A DNA stretch of 64,000 nucleotides, from assembly GCF_011174675.1 (NCBI RefSeq), contig NZ_JAANIG010000008.1, positions 1 to 64,000 on the forward strand, in the 5' to 3' direction. The stretch comes from Perlabentimonas gracilis (lineage in GTDB: Bacteria > Bacteroidota > Bacteroidia > Bacteroidales > Tenuifilaceae). Both the position numbers and the translations under genes were made by a program. Below the pieces are notes generated by a model. The model saw only the letters and a program-made list of their open reading frames with translations. It did not search any database and had not been told where the DNA came from. Positions within the stretch are counted from its first letter, which is position 1. Each line of letters begins with the position of its first letter. Positions 36,228 to 46,167 of this stretch are shown here, one piece after another.

Positions 36228-39134
36228 ATGCGCAATTTTTTCAGCTTAGCCCTATCGATCATGTTGTTATGCAACCTTGCCGTAGGGCAAACCGCTAGAG
36301 TGGTTGGATTGCATAATAGCACTCCCAGCGTATTTGCTTTGACGAATGCAGAGGTTTATGTTGAGCCCGCCAAAGTTCTATCGCAAGCTACCATTGTAAT
36401 TCGCGATGGTGTAATTGAGGATGTGGGCAAAAGGATAGAGATTCCTGCCGATGCCTTTGAAATTGATATGAAGGGAAAGCACATCTACCCCGGATTTATC
36501 GATTTGTATACCAACTATGGAATGCCCGATTCGGTAGATATGAAAAACTCTGTGCACTGGAATGCGCAAATCCGGAGTCACTATAGGGCAACGCCTAGCT
36601 TTGAACCAAATGGTAAAGAGGCGGAGATTCTTCGCTCGCAAGGCTTTGTGCTGGTCAACTCCACGCCAAAATGGGGAATTATTAAAGGCTACAGCACCTT
36701 GGTTAGCCTTGGCGAAGGAGATGCAAATCGCCAAATTGTTATCCCCGATGTTTCGCAGGCTGTATCGTTTCGCCTGAATCGAAGCTTCTCGAGAAACTAC
36801 CCCTCGTCGGTCATGGGAGCCATTGCCCTGTTTAGGCAAGCGTTATACGATGCACAGTGGCACAACCGGGTACATGGGCAATACGCAGAGCAATCGTCGC
36901 TACCGCGTCCGGAGTTTAACCAAGCTTTGTACGACCTTGAATTGGCTCGCTCGGAAGGGAAACCCTTTATTGTGGAGGCAAACAACGAGTTATGGTTGCT
37001 CAAAAACAATGAGCTGGCCAATGAGTTTAATTTAAACCTTTGGATACTTGGTAGTGGGTTCGAATATCGAAGGCTAGATGCTGTAAAAGCAACAAACCGG
37101 CCAATTATCTTGCCGCTAAACTTTCCTAAGGCCCCCGATGTAAATTTGCCTGAGGAATCGATAAATGTTTCTCTTGAATACCTGAGACATTGGTATTTGG
37201 CACCCGATAACCCAGCCAAACTGGCTCAGGCAAAAGTGCCCATAATGCTAACAGCCTTCGGCAGCCGTAAAGACTTCTTGAAAAACCTTAGGGTTGCAGT
37301 AGAAAGGGGACTAAGCGAAACCGATGCACTAGCAGCACTTACCACCACTCCCGCTAAGTACCTGGGCATAGAAACTAAATATGGTAAGATTGAAAAGGGA
37401 AAAGCCGCAAGCCTAACCGTTAGTGCTGGAAATGTATTTCAACCATCATCAGAAATTGTGGAGGTTTGGGTTGATGGCAAAAAGTATGAGGTTGAAAACA
37501 ACCAAAACACCCCAGCAGGAAGATGGACCATTGCAGATTGCGAATTGCTTAACAAGGCTGTAATAGACCTGAAGGGAACAGAAAATCGCCTAAAAGGAAC
37601 GTTGAGCCACAATAGCAAACAGGGCAAACTGAGCAATATTAAGGTTAAGGATTCGCGCATTTCGTTTAGCCTTCAGTCCGATTCCATTGGCCTTAATGGG
37701 ATTATTAGGCTATCGGCAAATATCAACAAAAACCACATGCTTGGAATAGGCGAAACAGCCAATGGGGAGTTCTTTACCTGGCGAGCGGATAAAACCGATA
37801 AGAGTTCCCGAAGCACACCAACAGCCAAGAACTTGCCAAAACTCGACCTTCCAACCCGCTATCCTTCCATGGAGTATGGACTAAGAGAGCCTATGGCTCA
37901 GCCCAAGGTCGTTGTTATAAAAGATGCAACCATTTGGACTCAAAGCGATTTAGGTGTTATAGAAAATGCTGATATGCTAATTGAGAACGGAAAAGTTGTA
38001 AAGGTTGGACACAACCTAAGCGAACCACGCCGTGCCCAAGTTATTAACGCAAGCGGCAAACACATTACCCCTGGACTAATAGACCCGCATATGCACTCGA
38101 GCATAGGTGGTGGCGTAAATGAGGTTGGTGATGCCATAACATCGGAGGTTAGAATTACGGATGTGCTAGAGAACAACGACATTTGGATTTATCGCCAGCT
38201 TGCCGGGGGCCTCACCGCCGGGAAACTTTTCCATGGCTCGGCCAATCCCATAGGCGGACAGGATGCGGCGGTTAAAATGCGCTGGGGCGCTCTGCCCTCC
38301 GACATGTTGATCGACGACGCTACCCCAGGGCTGAAGTTTGCACTGGGCGAGAATGTGAAAAGGCTTGAGGGCAGATACCCCAGCTCTAGGCAGGGAACCG
38401 AGCAAATTATTAAGGATGCTTTCCACGCTGCGATAGAATACGAAAAAGCCATAGAGCGATGGAATGCTAATAAAAATGGAATGCCCGTACGCAGAGACTT
38501 ACAGCTAGAGCCCATCCTCGAAGTTATTAGGGGTAAACGCAAAGCCCATGTGCATGCATATAGACAGGACGAGATGCTTATGACCATACGCCTGGCCGAA
38601 GAGTTTGGGTTTACAGTGGGCTCGTTTGAACATACCCTTGAGGGTTACAAGATTGCCGATGAATTGAAGAACCACGGGGCAGCTGCCGTGGTTTGGAGCG
38701 ATTGGTCGTCGTTTAAACTCGAAGCTTACGACGGAATTCTTCACAACGCCAAGCTCCTAAACGATGTGGGGGTACTCACATCGTTACACTCCGATAACAC
38801 GCAGCTATCCACCCGAATGAACTGGGAGGCGGCCAAGTCGCTTCGGAATGGCGTGTCGGAGGTAGATGCAATGAACCTGATCACCATAAATCCAGCCAAA
38901 ATAATGGGTATCGACCATCGGGTAGGCTCACTCGAAGAGGGCAAAGATGCTGATTTTGTAATATGGAATGGACACCCCTTATCATCTTTCTCGACCCCCG
39001 ATCAAACTTGGGTTGATGGTATAAAATATTTCGATAAGGATGAGGATGTGCTACTGCGCGAGGAGATGAGAGCGGAGCGTATACTAATTATTAACAGGAT
39101 AATCGAGAGCCAGCCGGGCAGCAAGTCAGAGTAA
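36228..39134 (+). CDS. Exported double-domain amidohydrolase
   Basis: 968 residues with a signal peptide (to about residue 21, NLAVGQ). Two amidohydrolase-like units are fused. The first (about 30-425) has the family fold signature KHIYPGFIDLYTNYG but lacks the metal-binding HxH. The second (about 560-950) opens with KHITPGLIDPHMH, with metal ligands H621 and H623, further histidines in AHVHAY and FEHTLEG, and the acidic SLHSDN motif, so it looks active. Imidazolonepropionase-like or peptidase-like amidohydrolases of this type are common in Bacteroidota; substrate unknown. It is followed at 28 bp by another amidohydrolase-family gene. Periplasmic. Confidence 0.85.
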   Translation: MRNFFSLALSIMLLCNLAVGQTARVVGLHNSTPSVFALTNAEVYVEPAKVLSQATIVIRDGVIEDVGKRIEIPADAFEIDMKGKHIYPGFIDLYTNYGMPDSVDMKNSVHWNAQIRSHYRATPSFEPNGKEAEILRSQGFVLVNSTPKWGIIKGYSTLVSLGEGDANRQIVIPDVSQAVSFRLNRSFSRNYPSSVMGAIALFRQALYDAQWHNRVHGQYAEQSSLPRPEFNQALYDLELARSEGKPFIVEANNELWLLKNNELANEFNLNLWILGSGFEYRRLDAVKATNRPIILPLNFPKAPDVNLPEESINVSLEYLRHWYLAPDNPAKLAQAKVPIMLTAFGSRKDFLKNLRVAVERGLSETDALAALTTTPAKYLGIETKYGKIEKGKAASLTVSAGNVFQPSSEIVEVWVDGKKYEVENNQNTPAGRWTIADCELLNKAVIDLKGTENRLKGTLSHNSKQGKLSNIKVKDSRISFSLQSDSIGLNGIIRLSANINKNHMLGIGETANGEFFTWRADKTDKSSRSTPTAKNLPKLDLPTRYPSMEYGLREPMAQPKVVVIKDATIWTQSDLGVIENADMLIENGKVVKVGHNLSEPRRAQVINASGKHITPGLIDPHMHSSIGGGVNEVGDAITSEVRITDVLENNDIWIYRQLAGGLTAGKLFHGSANPIGGQDAAVKMRWGALPSDMLIDDATPGLKFALGENVKRLEGRYPSSRQGTEQIIKDAFHAAIEYEKAIERWNANKNGMPVRRDLQLEPILEVIRGKRKAHVHAYRQDEMLMTIRLAEEFGFTVGSFEHTLEGYKIADELKNHGAAAVVWSDWSSFKLEAYDGILHNAKLLNDVGVLTSLHSDNTQLSTRMNWEAAKSLRNGVSEVDAMNLITINPAKIMGIDHRVGSLEEGKDADFVIWNGHPLSSFSTPDQTWVDGIKYFDKDEDVLLREEMRAERILIINRIIESQPGSKSE

Positions 39135-39162
39135 AGTAGCTATCAACTTAAATCGATTGAAG

Positions 39163-40470
39163 ATGAAATCAATATACATCAACAGAACATTGAAAAACTT
39201 ACTATCGGCCATGCTAATGGTTGCTTTGCTTACCCTAAACCAACTGGCCGTGGGACAAACACCCGTTGCTAAACAGCAAAAGCCTATTGCCATAGCTGGA
39301 GCCACTATCCACACTATGGTCAGTGATCCTATCGAAAATGGCACAATTCTTTTAGATAAAGGTAAAATTGTGGCCATTGGCACCAGCATTACCATTCCCG
39401 GTGATGCAGAGGTAATAAACGCTAACGGAAAGCATATTTACCCAGGGCTAATTCACGCAAGGAGCGGCACTGGACTGATGGAGATTAGCCGAATTGCCGA
39501 GGGGAACGATATGAGCGAGGAGGGGAATATAAATCCTAACCTAAGGCTACAGGTTGCATTCAATGCGGTTAGCGAGCATTTACCAGCCGCCGCGGTAAGT
39601 GGCGTTACTACCATTGTCCCCTCACCCACCTCGGGTACCATAGCGGGCACTACATCAGCAATGGTTACCGAGGGCTGGACATGGGAGAAGATGACCATGA
39701 AGGAGGGCATTGGAATGGTTGTGAACTGGCCATCGACACGAAACGCTAAGGAGTACAGCAAACAGGTTGATGAGCTACAAAAAGCCATTGATGATGCACG
39801 CCGATATATGCTCGCTCGAAAGGCAATGCAGGGTGGAAAAACCAAGGCTCATCATCAATACAATATCCGATGGGAAGCGATGATACCTGTAATAAAAGGC
39901 GAACTGCCAATGTTTATATCGGCAAGCAACATTAAGGAGATACAAGAGGCCATAGCTTGGGCGCAAAAGGAAGGCATTAGAATGGTACTGGTGGGAAACC
40001 GGGACTTGGGTCTGCTTGCCCCGCAGCTGGCACAACTGCAAATTCCCGTTATAGTTGCAGGAAGTATTGGTGGCCCAACTCGCCAGTGGGAGGGTTACAG
40101 CGAGGGATATAGCACCCCATTGCACCTATTCAACTCAGGCGTTGAGTTTTGCATTGCTGGCGATGCTTTTGCTCCATACGCATACCGCATACATCATCAC
40201 GCTGCCGCAGCCGCAGCATTTGGTTTGCCTTCTGATGAAGCGCTCAAATCAATCACCATAAATGCAGCAAAAATACTGGGCATCGATGATATGGTGGGCA
40301 GCCTAGAGGTTGGCAAGGATGCCTCGCTAATAGTAACCGATGGGCACCCACTGGAGCTCAGCTCGAGCCGTGAGCAGGTTTTTATACAGGGGCGCAAAAT
40401 TGATATGACCGATAAGCACAAACGGCTATACGAAAGATACCTAGAGAAGCATCTTCAGGAAAACCTATAG
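39163..40470 (+). CDS. Exported amidohydrolase-family protein with degenerate metal site
   Basis: 435 residues from the ATG at 39163 (a TTG lies at 39157). A signal peptide ends near AVGQ. The fold signature is present (GKHIYPGLI...; C-terminal NAAKILGIDDMVGSLEVGKDASLIV), but the expected DxHxH reads IHARSG, so the first metal ligands are lost. It is similar in layout to the N-terminal half of the preceding protein and probably forms a complex with it. Its stop is only 10 bp from the stop of the convergent M16 gene, with no terminator between. Confidence 0.8.
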   Translation: MKSIYINRTLKNLLSAMLMVALLTLNQLAVGQTPVAKQQKPIAIAGATIHTMVSDPIENGTILLDKGKIVAIGTSITIPGDAEVINANGKHIYPGLIHARSGTGLMEISRIAEGNDMSEEGNINPNLRLQVAFNAVSEHLPAAAVSGVTTIVPSPTSGTIAGTTSAMVTEGWTWEKMTMKEGIGMVVNWPSTRNAKEYSKQVDELQKAIDDARRYMLARKAMQGGKTKAHHQYNIRWEAMIPVIKGELPMFISASNIKEIQEAIAWAQKEGIRMVLVGNRDLGLLAPQLAQLQIPVIVAGSIGGPTRQWEGYSEGYSTPLHLFNSGVEFCIAGDAFAPYAYRIHHHAAAAAAFGLPSDEALKSITINAAKILGIDDMVGSLEVGKDASLIVTDGHPLELSSSREQVFIQGRKIDMTDKHKRLYERYLEKHLQENL

Positions 40471-40480
40471 AAGCAACTTT

Positions 40481-41773
40481 CTAGAACGGATTTTCAGCCC
40501 CGGCAACGCATTCAATCAGCGTTTCGGGACTAAGCCATTTAGTGGCCACCTCCATGATGCGCTGTGGAGTAATGGTTCTAATCGAGTTCATTAGCCTGTT
40601 GTAAAAATCGTAGTCGAGATTGTTGAAGTTGTGAAGGCTCATAATATTATCGGCAATGGCAAAAGGGCCGTTGAGGCTTCGTAGGGCTTCGCCCAACAGG
40701 TAGCTCCGAACCCTGTCCAGCTCATCATCGGGCACAGGCTCCGATATCAACCTATTCAGCTCATTACGTACCTCCTGAAGCGTTTGCTGGGTATAGCCTG
40801 CTCCCACATCAGTTGATATTATAAACGCACCGCCATCTCGAAAAGTAAGTAGATACGAACCAATACCATAGGTGTAACCCTTATCCTCGCGGATATTCTT
40901 CATAAGCCTCGACCCAAAATATCCCCCAAGAATAGTATTCGCCACGGCTAGGTCGGGGTAATCGGGATGCGAACGGTTGAATAGCTCCCGCCCCACCCTT
41001 ATGGCCGACTGCAACGCACCTTGTTTTGGAACAAACACCTGCTTCGATCCCAACTCAATATTACCAAAGCAATTACCTTGATTCACATTGGAACTCCCCC
41101 AATTCGTTTCCCCAAAATGCTTGGTTACTGCATTAATCTCCCCATCGGAGAGTTTGCCCGACAGGATAATGGTAGCACCCTGCGAGCCAAGATACCCACT
41201 ATGATAGCTAGCCAATTCGTTGTGGCTTAACCCATCGTAATCGCTGGGCACAGCAAACGCTCCGTAGGGATGTTCTGACCCAAAAATGGTTTTGAAAAAC
41301 TCCATTCGAGCTAAGGTTGATGTTTTATCCATTTCCACCGTTAGCGTTTGCTTACCCCTTCGCTTCCATACATCCAATTCGGCCTCGGGGAATGAGGGTT
41401 GTTTTACCACCTCCTCGAGCATTTGAAGCGTTTGGGGTAGATACTTGGTAAGGGAGTAGACAGTAACTTTGGCAAAATCCTTATCGGCACTTATTCCTAT
41501 AAATGAGCCCCAAAAGTCGAAGTATTCAGAAATTTCTTGCGACGATTTACTTGCTGTTCCTTCAGCCATAAGCGACATGGTGCCCATGGCAACAAGTTTA
41601 CGCTGCTGATATCGAGACCCCGCATTGAAGATAATGTCAAGCCGGCACACGTCCACATCACCCTCGTTAATTATTAGCAGCTTGCTACTATTGGGTAACT
41701 CTATGGAGCTAGGTTTGGGGAAATTTATACCATCGGTTAAATATATGGGGGGTGCAATTGTGCGGTTTATCAT
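40481..41773 (-). CDS. M16 peptidase-family protein, inactive subunit
   Basis: 430 residues with the two-domain M16 fold. The HxxEH zinc motif is absent (the equivalent stretch reads KLVAMGTMSLMAEG), while the C-terminal R...Y region (GYTYGIGSYL) that contacts substrate in partner subunits is kept. Such proteins pair with an active M16 subunit, as in mitochondrial processing peptidase-like dimers. The gene lies 44 bp after the active partner. No signal peptide. Confidence 0.9.
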   Translation of the reverse strand: MINRTIAPPIYLTDGINFPKPSSIELPNSSKLLIINEGDVDVCRLDIIFNAGSRYQQRKLVAMGTMSLMAEGTASKSSQEISEYFDFWGSFIGISADKDFAKVTVYSLTKYLPQTLQMLEEVVKQPSFPEAELDVWKRRGKQTLTVEMDKTSTLARMEFFKTIFGSEHPYGAFAVPSDYDGLSHNELASYHSGYLGSQGATIILSGKLSDGEINAVTKHFGETNWGSSNVNQGNCFGNIELGSKQVFVPKQGALQSAIRVGRELFNRSHPDYPDLAVANTILGGYFGSRLMKNIREDKGYTYGIGSYLLTFRDGGAFIISTDVGAGYTQQTLQEVRNELNRLISEPVPDDELDRVRSYLLGEALRSLNGPFAIADNIMSLHNFNNLDYDFYNRLMNSIRTITPQRIMEVATKWLSPETLIECVAGAENPF

Positions 41774-41817
41774 AACAAAACTTTATTTTGATTATGCTAT
41801 ATATCTTTTATTACTAT

Positions 41818-43065
41818 TTATTGCCTATCTTGTTCAGCATAATAATGCAATACTGAAGAGTTCTCCTTACGAAAAAGTGAGCGAGCAACACGCTGAATAT
41901 CCTGGGGGCTAATTCTACGATATATTTCTACAGTTCGGTTAAGCAAATCAGCATCGCCCAACAGCTCGTTGTAGCAAAGGTTCATTGCCTTCTCGGTTGT
42001 GCTGGTTAGGCCAAAAGTGAACGTTGACTCGAACCGATTCAGTACCTTATGCAGCTCATAGTTCTCCACTAGCTCATCAACCAAGCTGCCAAGTTCGGAG
42101 TAAATTGCCTCCTCAGCCTGCAATAGGTTTACACCATCGGCAGGCCGCCCAGTGATAACAAAAAGCCCCTCGTCGATATCGCCAGTTATAAAAGCATCGA
42201 TACTGCTGAAGAGGTTCTGACGCTTAACTAGGCTTTGGAACAGGCGCGACGATTTACCGTTGGCCAGGATATCGCTAATCAAATCGGTGGTGGCATAGTC
42301 GGGATGCAGCTTATGGCACATATGGTAGGCAATGTAAATGGAATCGAACGGAACATTGCGTTTAACCTCCAATCGGCGCTGAGCCTCTTGCGCTGGCTCT
42401 TTGGGTAGCACCATTGGGCTAACATCGCGGCGGGGAATTGACCCGAACCATTTATTAGCCAACTCCTCAATTTGAGCCACACTACAATCGCCTGCCACAC
42501 AAAGAATAGCATTATTGGGCGCATAGTGTTTAAAGAAAAAGGCCTTAACCTCGTCGAGCGTTGCATCGGTTATGTGCGCAGGCTCTTTACCAATGGTTGG
42601 CCACCTATACGGGTGAACCTTGTATGCCAAAGGGCGCAGCAGAAGCCAAACATCGCCGTAGGGTTGGTTTAGGTATCGCTGGTTGAACTCCTCCACCACC
42701 ACGCTTTTCTGCACATCGAGGCTTTGCTGCGAAAAGGCTAGGCTTAACATCCTATCGCTCTCGAGCCAGAAGGCTGTTTCGATATTCTGCTTGGGCAGGG
42801 TTATGTAGTAGTTGGTGATATCGCTGCTGGTGAATGCATTGTTCTCGCCGCTGGCACGCTCAATGGGATCGTCGTAGCTTGGAACGTTAACCGAACCACC
42901 AAACATCAAATGCTCAAACAGATGAGCAAACCCAGTACGGTTGGAATCTTCATGCTTTGACCCCACGTTGTAAAGTAGGTTAACCGAAACCAGTGGGGTT
43001 GACGGGTCGTTATGGACAATAACTCGCAAACCATTATCCAAAGTGAATCTATCGAAACTTATCAT
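41818..43065 (-). CDS. M16 zinc metallopeptidase, active subunit
   Basis: 415-residue pitrilysin-family protease. The inverted zinc motif HxxEH is present (H48, E51, H52 in AHLFEHLMF), with a downstream acidic ligand region of the form 'VEEF...' typical of the family. No signal peptide, so cytoplasmic. It likely works as a heterodimer with the inactive subunit encoded just downstream. Physiological peptides unknown. Confidence 0.93.
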   Translation of the reverse strand: MISFDRFTLDNGLRVIVHNDPSTPLVSVNLLYNVGSKHEDSNRTGFAHLFEHLMFGGSVNVPSYDDPIERASGENNAFTSSDITNYYITLPKQNIETAFWLESDRMLSLAFSQQSLDVQKSVVVEEFNQRYLNQPYGDVWLLLRPLAYKVHPYRWPTIGKEPAHITDATLDEVKAFFFKHYAPNNAILCVAGDCSVAQIEELANKWFGSIPRRDVSPMVLPKEPAQEAQRRLEVKRNVPFDSIYIAYHMCHKLHPDYATTDLISDILANGKSSRLFQSLVKRQNLFSSIDAFITGDIDEGLFVITGRPADGVNLLQAEEAIYSELGSLVDELVENYELHKVLNRFESTFTFGLTSTTEKAMNLCYNELLGDADLLNRTVEIYRRISPQDIQRVARSLFRKENSSVLHYYAEQDRQ

Positions 43066-43148
43066 AAAGAGATAGCTTTTTTATAAATTATAAAATCAAC
43101 TGGCAAAAGGTGAGCCATGCCAGAAAAAAAAGAAACTAGCAAACAATG

Positions 43149-44141
43149 CTACACAACCAGAAACCGAAAAGGGATGGAGTATAGAATTCCGAAAAGCATT
43201 ACTACCTTGGAGAAATTGCTTATCCAATGGTAATCGTTCTTGGTGCTGGCCGATAGCAGCCTTAGGATAAGTATAAATATTGGGATAACCAGCGCCACTA
43301 TCATGTATGTAAAGGTGAAGTAATCGAACTTTCCATTGACAAGGTAGTTTAGGTATGCCCCAAAAAGGTATGCCAGCACCACAATGGTAAACATAAGGAT
43401 GGCCGCTGCAATGTTACGGGCCATATTGGTTCCCAGCACAACGGGTAGGCTCCTACGTCCAAACTCGTTATCGCCCTCAATATCCTCAATATCCTTTACT
43501 ATCTCACGGAAAAGGGTTAGAATAAAGGCAAAAATTCCATACCCAACTACCCAGTAAATTATCTCGTTAAAAACCGACGACGATAATGCCAACCGCTGCC
43601 AATAGGTAGCATGGAGCAAGGGCATCTCAAAAAGTAAAGGCATTAACGGAACGATTGCCGTTAGCGTTGCCACCAAAATATTTCCCGCAAGGAACTGACG
43701 CTTGTACGATGTTGAATAGAACCAAAGCAAGCCAGGGACAAACAGAAATACCATTGTAAGTAGAGGTTTACCAATTGCAAAAGCAACCACAACCCCCATA
43801 AGTACACCCAACACATTTAAACACCAATGCAGAATAATGGCAAACCGCCTCGATAAATCTTTGCCAACAATCACCGTTTTGGGTCTATTAATCAGGTCGG
43901 TACGAGTGTCGAAATAGTCGTTAATTACGTATCCCGCAGCTGTAATAAACACAGTTGAAAGAACAAGCAACATGAAAAGTAGCTCGCCCAGCTGCAGACT
44001 CATCTGTTTGCTCTGCAACAATGGCTGCATAATGAAAAACCGCATGGCGTACATGGTAAACACCACGATAACAAGATTTTTAATGCGGACAAGACGAAGT
44101 ACTTTTCCTAACATACCACTAGCGCTTAAAGTTTTTATCAT
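43149..44141 (-). CDS. UbiA-family prenyltransferase
   Basis: 330-residue membrane enzyme with about eight to nine transmembrane helices. The first aspartate motif NDYFDTRTD (N74-D82) and the second, KDIEDIEGD, are both present; they bind Mg-prenyl diphosphate. Bacteroidota proteins of this length in this setting are often called geranylgeranylglycerol-phosphate geranylgeranyltransferase, but menaquinone-type or other acceptors cannot be excluded. The ATG at 44141 overlaps the KdsC-like gene by 23 bp; an ATG at 44114 would avoid the overlap. Likely an operon with kdsC-like and DUF2520 genes. Confidence 0.88.
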   Translation of the reverse strand: MIKTLSASGMLGKVLRLVRIKNLVIVVFTMYAMRFFIMQPLLQSKQMSLQLGELLFMLLVLSTVFITAAGYVINDYFDTRTDLINRPKTVIVGKDLSRRFAIILHWCLNVLGVLMGVVVAFAIGKPLLTMVFLFVPGLLWFYSTSYKRQFLAGNILVATLTAIVPLMPLLFEMPLLHATYWQRLALSSSVFNEIIYWVVGYGIFAFILTLFREIVKDIEDIEGDNEFGRRSLPVVLGTNMARNIAAAILMFTIVVLAYLFGAYLNYLVNGKFDYFTFTYMIVALVIPIFILILRLLSASTKNDYHWISNFSKVVMLFGILYSIPFRFLVV

Positions 44142-44640
44142 GTAACCAAACCCCTTTTAGCTTGAGCACCTGCTCAATTACATCCCTTACGCACCCTTTG
44201 CCCCCACCAAAATTCGATATGTATGTTGAGATTTCGATAATCTCGGTGGCTGCATCGGCAGGACATGTAGGGAAACCTACTCGGGACATAGCTTCGTAGT
44301 CGGGCAGGTCGTCGCCCATAAAAAGAATCTCGGAGAGTTCCAACCCGTATTTAAACCGAAAATCCTCAAGGTCTTCCACCTTATCGGTACTACCTAGATA
44401 GATATCGGTTACGCCCAATCCACGAAACCTCTCTCGCACCGACTCGCTCTTACCACCCGAGATGATGGCCACAGGGTAACCCTGCTGAATGGCCTTGTTT
44501 ACGGCATACCCATCGCGGGTATTGGAGGTTCGTAGCAGCTCGCCCGAGGGGTGAATTACAACCATTCCATCGGTAAAAACACCATCAACATCAAATGCAA
44601 AGGCCTTCACGTTATGGAGCTGTTCCTTAAAATTCTTCAT
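44119..44640 (-). CDS. KdsC-like HAD phosphatase
   Basis: 173-residue HAD-superfamily (class C0, tetrameric) phosphatase. Catalytic aspartates D17 and D19 in AFDVDGVFTDG, Thr/Ser motif IISGGKS, and the GDDLPDYEAM motif are visible. The family includes 3-deoxy-D-manno-octulosonate 8-phosphate phosphatase of lipopolysaccharide synthesis. No kdsA or kdsB is adjacent, so KDO-8-P specificity is probable but unproven. 18 bp after the DUF2520 gene. Confidence 0.9.
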   Translation of the reverse strand: MKNFKEQLHNVKAFAFDVDGVFTDGMVVIHPSGELLRTSNTRDGYAVNKAIQQGYPVAIISGGKSESVRERFRGLGVTDIYLGSTDKVEDLEDFRFKYGLELSEILFMGDDLPDYEAMSRVGFPTCPADAATEIIEISTYISNFGGGKGCVRDVIEQVLKLKGVWLHDKNFKR

Positions 44641-44658
44641 GGAGTGTATATTCTTTAT

Positions 44659-45459
44659 CTATTCGTTTGCTTGCTTCAAATTCAGTATACTTGTGCTAAT
44701 TGCTAGGTACAAATCGCGCAATTCATCGTCAATCCGGCTAAGCTGCGCAATATGTTTCTTAATGGTTTCGGAGTCGCCCCTTACGGCGGGTCCGGTTTGA
44801 GAGCCTAATGGATCGCCCTGCAAGGCTTTCTCAACGGTTTCGACAATAAGCGGCTCAAGTAGTTTAAACTCGAATTCGCTTTCCTGCGCCAGCTGCTGCG
44901 CAATGGCCAGCATATGGTTAACAAAGTTGCATGAGAAGACACCGGCTAAGTGTAACATTTCCCTCTGCTTGCTGTTCATCTCAAGGGGTTCGCCGCCAAG
45001 CGATTTGGCTAGCTGGAACATTACACAGTAACCCTCGGAGCTGTTTGCCTCAAGGCAAAAGGACACCCCCGAGAGGTTTGCCTCCCTCCCTTTGGTAAAC
45101 GTTTGGAAAGGGTAGAAAACCCCGTATTCATCAGACAAACGCTCTAGTGCAATCATTGGTGTACTGCCACTGGTATGAACCACCAATCCATCCAATTTGT
45201 CGATGCTACTGGCCAGTTCACTAATGGCCGAATCGGGAACAGCCAGGATATATAGATTGGCCTTACGGTTGAGCTTTGAGATATCTACAGTATACTCAGA
45301 ACCTACAGCGCTAGCCAATTCCTTGGCATTGGTCTCGGATCGACCAACAATTTGAACAATACGATGACCTTGCGAGTTGAGCGCCTTACCAAGCTGTGTG
45401 GCCACATTGCCCGCTCCAAAAATGACTATACTTAGGGATTTTATCTCACCTGTCTCCAT
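44659..45459 (-). CDS. Rossmann-fold DUF2520 protein
   Basis: 266 residues. N-terminal Rossmann domain with the dinucleotide motif VIFGAGNVATQLG, and a helical C-terminal DUF2520 domain (about 130-262) containing HLAGVFSCNFVNHM. It resembles F420/NADP-dependent oxidoreductases and 6-phosphogluconate dehydrogenase-like proteins; no substrate is known. First gene of a minus-strand cluster with the phosphatase and prenyltransferase genes. Confidence 0.85.
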   Translation of the reverse strand: METGEIKSLSIVIFGAGNVATQLGKALNSQGHRIVQIVGRSETNAKELASAVGSEYTVDISKLNRKANLYILAVPDSAISELASSIDKLDGLVVHTSGSTPMIALERLSDEYGVFYPFQTFTKGREANLSGVSFCLEANSSEGYCVMFQLAKSLGGEPLEMNSKQREMLHLAGVFSCNFVNHMLAIAQQLAQESEFEFKLLEPLIVETVEKALQGDPLGSQTGPAVRGDSETIKKHIAQLSRIDDELRDLYLAISTSILNLKQANE

Positions 45460-45577
45460 TGGCTTTATAGAGTTAGGTTACCAAAATATTCGAAAGCTAA
45501 GATAGCTGATTATTTTGGATATTTTGATTTTGGCTCTACCCATTGCCGCATTGAAGCTACAAACAGGATGAAATAAC

Positions 45578-45616
45578 AATCCCCCAACTGGCATATAGCT
45601 CAGCGGGGGATTTTTT
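45578..45616 (-). terminator. Hairpin 3' of the DUF1858 gene
   Basis: An 8-bp stem (AATCCCCC at 45578-45585, GGGGGATT at 45605-45612) with a 19-nt loop, about 20 bp past the DUF1858 gene stop on the minus strand. The better T-run (six T) is on the plus strand, so its direction is uncertain. Confidence 0.6.
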
Positions 45617-45636
45617 AAAACTAAATAACACGTTGG

Positions 45637-46155
45637 CTACTTCTTGAAAAAGTATACAACATAATGTTCATCATTCTCCTTATAAAGCCAATGTTCAAAT
45701 CCTAGGCTTGTGGCCTTATCGATAAGAGGTGCTGGTAGAAACGGTGCAATAAGTTTGTATATGCCATTTCCGTCCAGTCCCTTCAAATCCTCAATAACCT
45801 GTGCAACGGGTTGCTCTCCATCGGCTAACATCTGCCTCACGTCGAGTTCCATAAATAACTTGGAATCATCGTACCAGGAAGGTTTACTGGTGTTGTAAGT
45901 AGTACCAGCCCCTTCCGTATAGATGTCCTGTCCAACCTCCTTACGCATTCGATTGACCAAATCCTCAACCTTAACATTACCAACAGAGGCGGCCTGCTGC
46001 AAGGTTGCAATTCGAGCCACGGTTTTTCGCAGAACCGGATTTTTGAGCTTACTAAATACTGGTACGTAATCGATTAGAACCTGTTCGAGCTGGGGATAAA
46101 CCCCAATGAGTTCGAGCACCTTGGTTTTAGGTGTAATTATTAGCTTATGTTCCAT
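45637..46155 (-). CDS. DUF1858/DUF2249 protein
   Basis: 172 residues in two modules: an N-terminal DUF1858-type helical domain (about 5-70; ITPKTKVLELIGVYPQLEQVL) related to the N-terminus of the ScdA/RIC iron-sulfur repair proteins, and a C-terminal DUF2249-like domain (about 95-170; LDVRQML...I..L...DGNGIYKLIAPFLPAPLIDKA). Both occur next to hemerythrin and hybrid-cluster proteins linked to nitric oxide and redox stress. Here it is 12 bp downstream of the DUF438 gene, supporting a shared job. Exact function unknown. Confidence 0.82.
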   Translation of the reverse strand: MEHKLIITPKTKVLELIGVYPQLEQVLIDYVPVFSKLKNPVLRKTVARIATLQQAASVGNVKVEDLVNRMRKEVGQDIYTEGAGTTYNTSKPSWYDDSKLFMELDVRQMLADGEQPVAQVIEDLKGLDGNGIYKLIAPFLPAPLIDKATSLGFEHWLYKENDEHYVVYFFKK

Positions 46156-46167
46156 TTGCTTGTCAGT

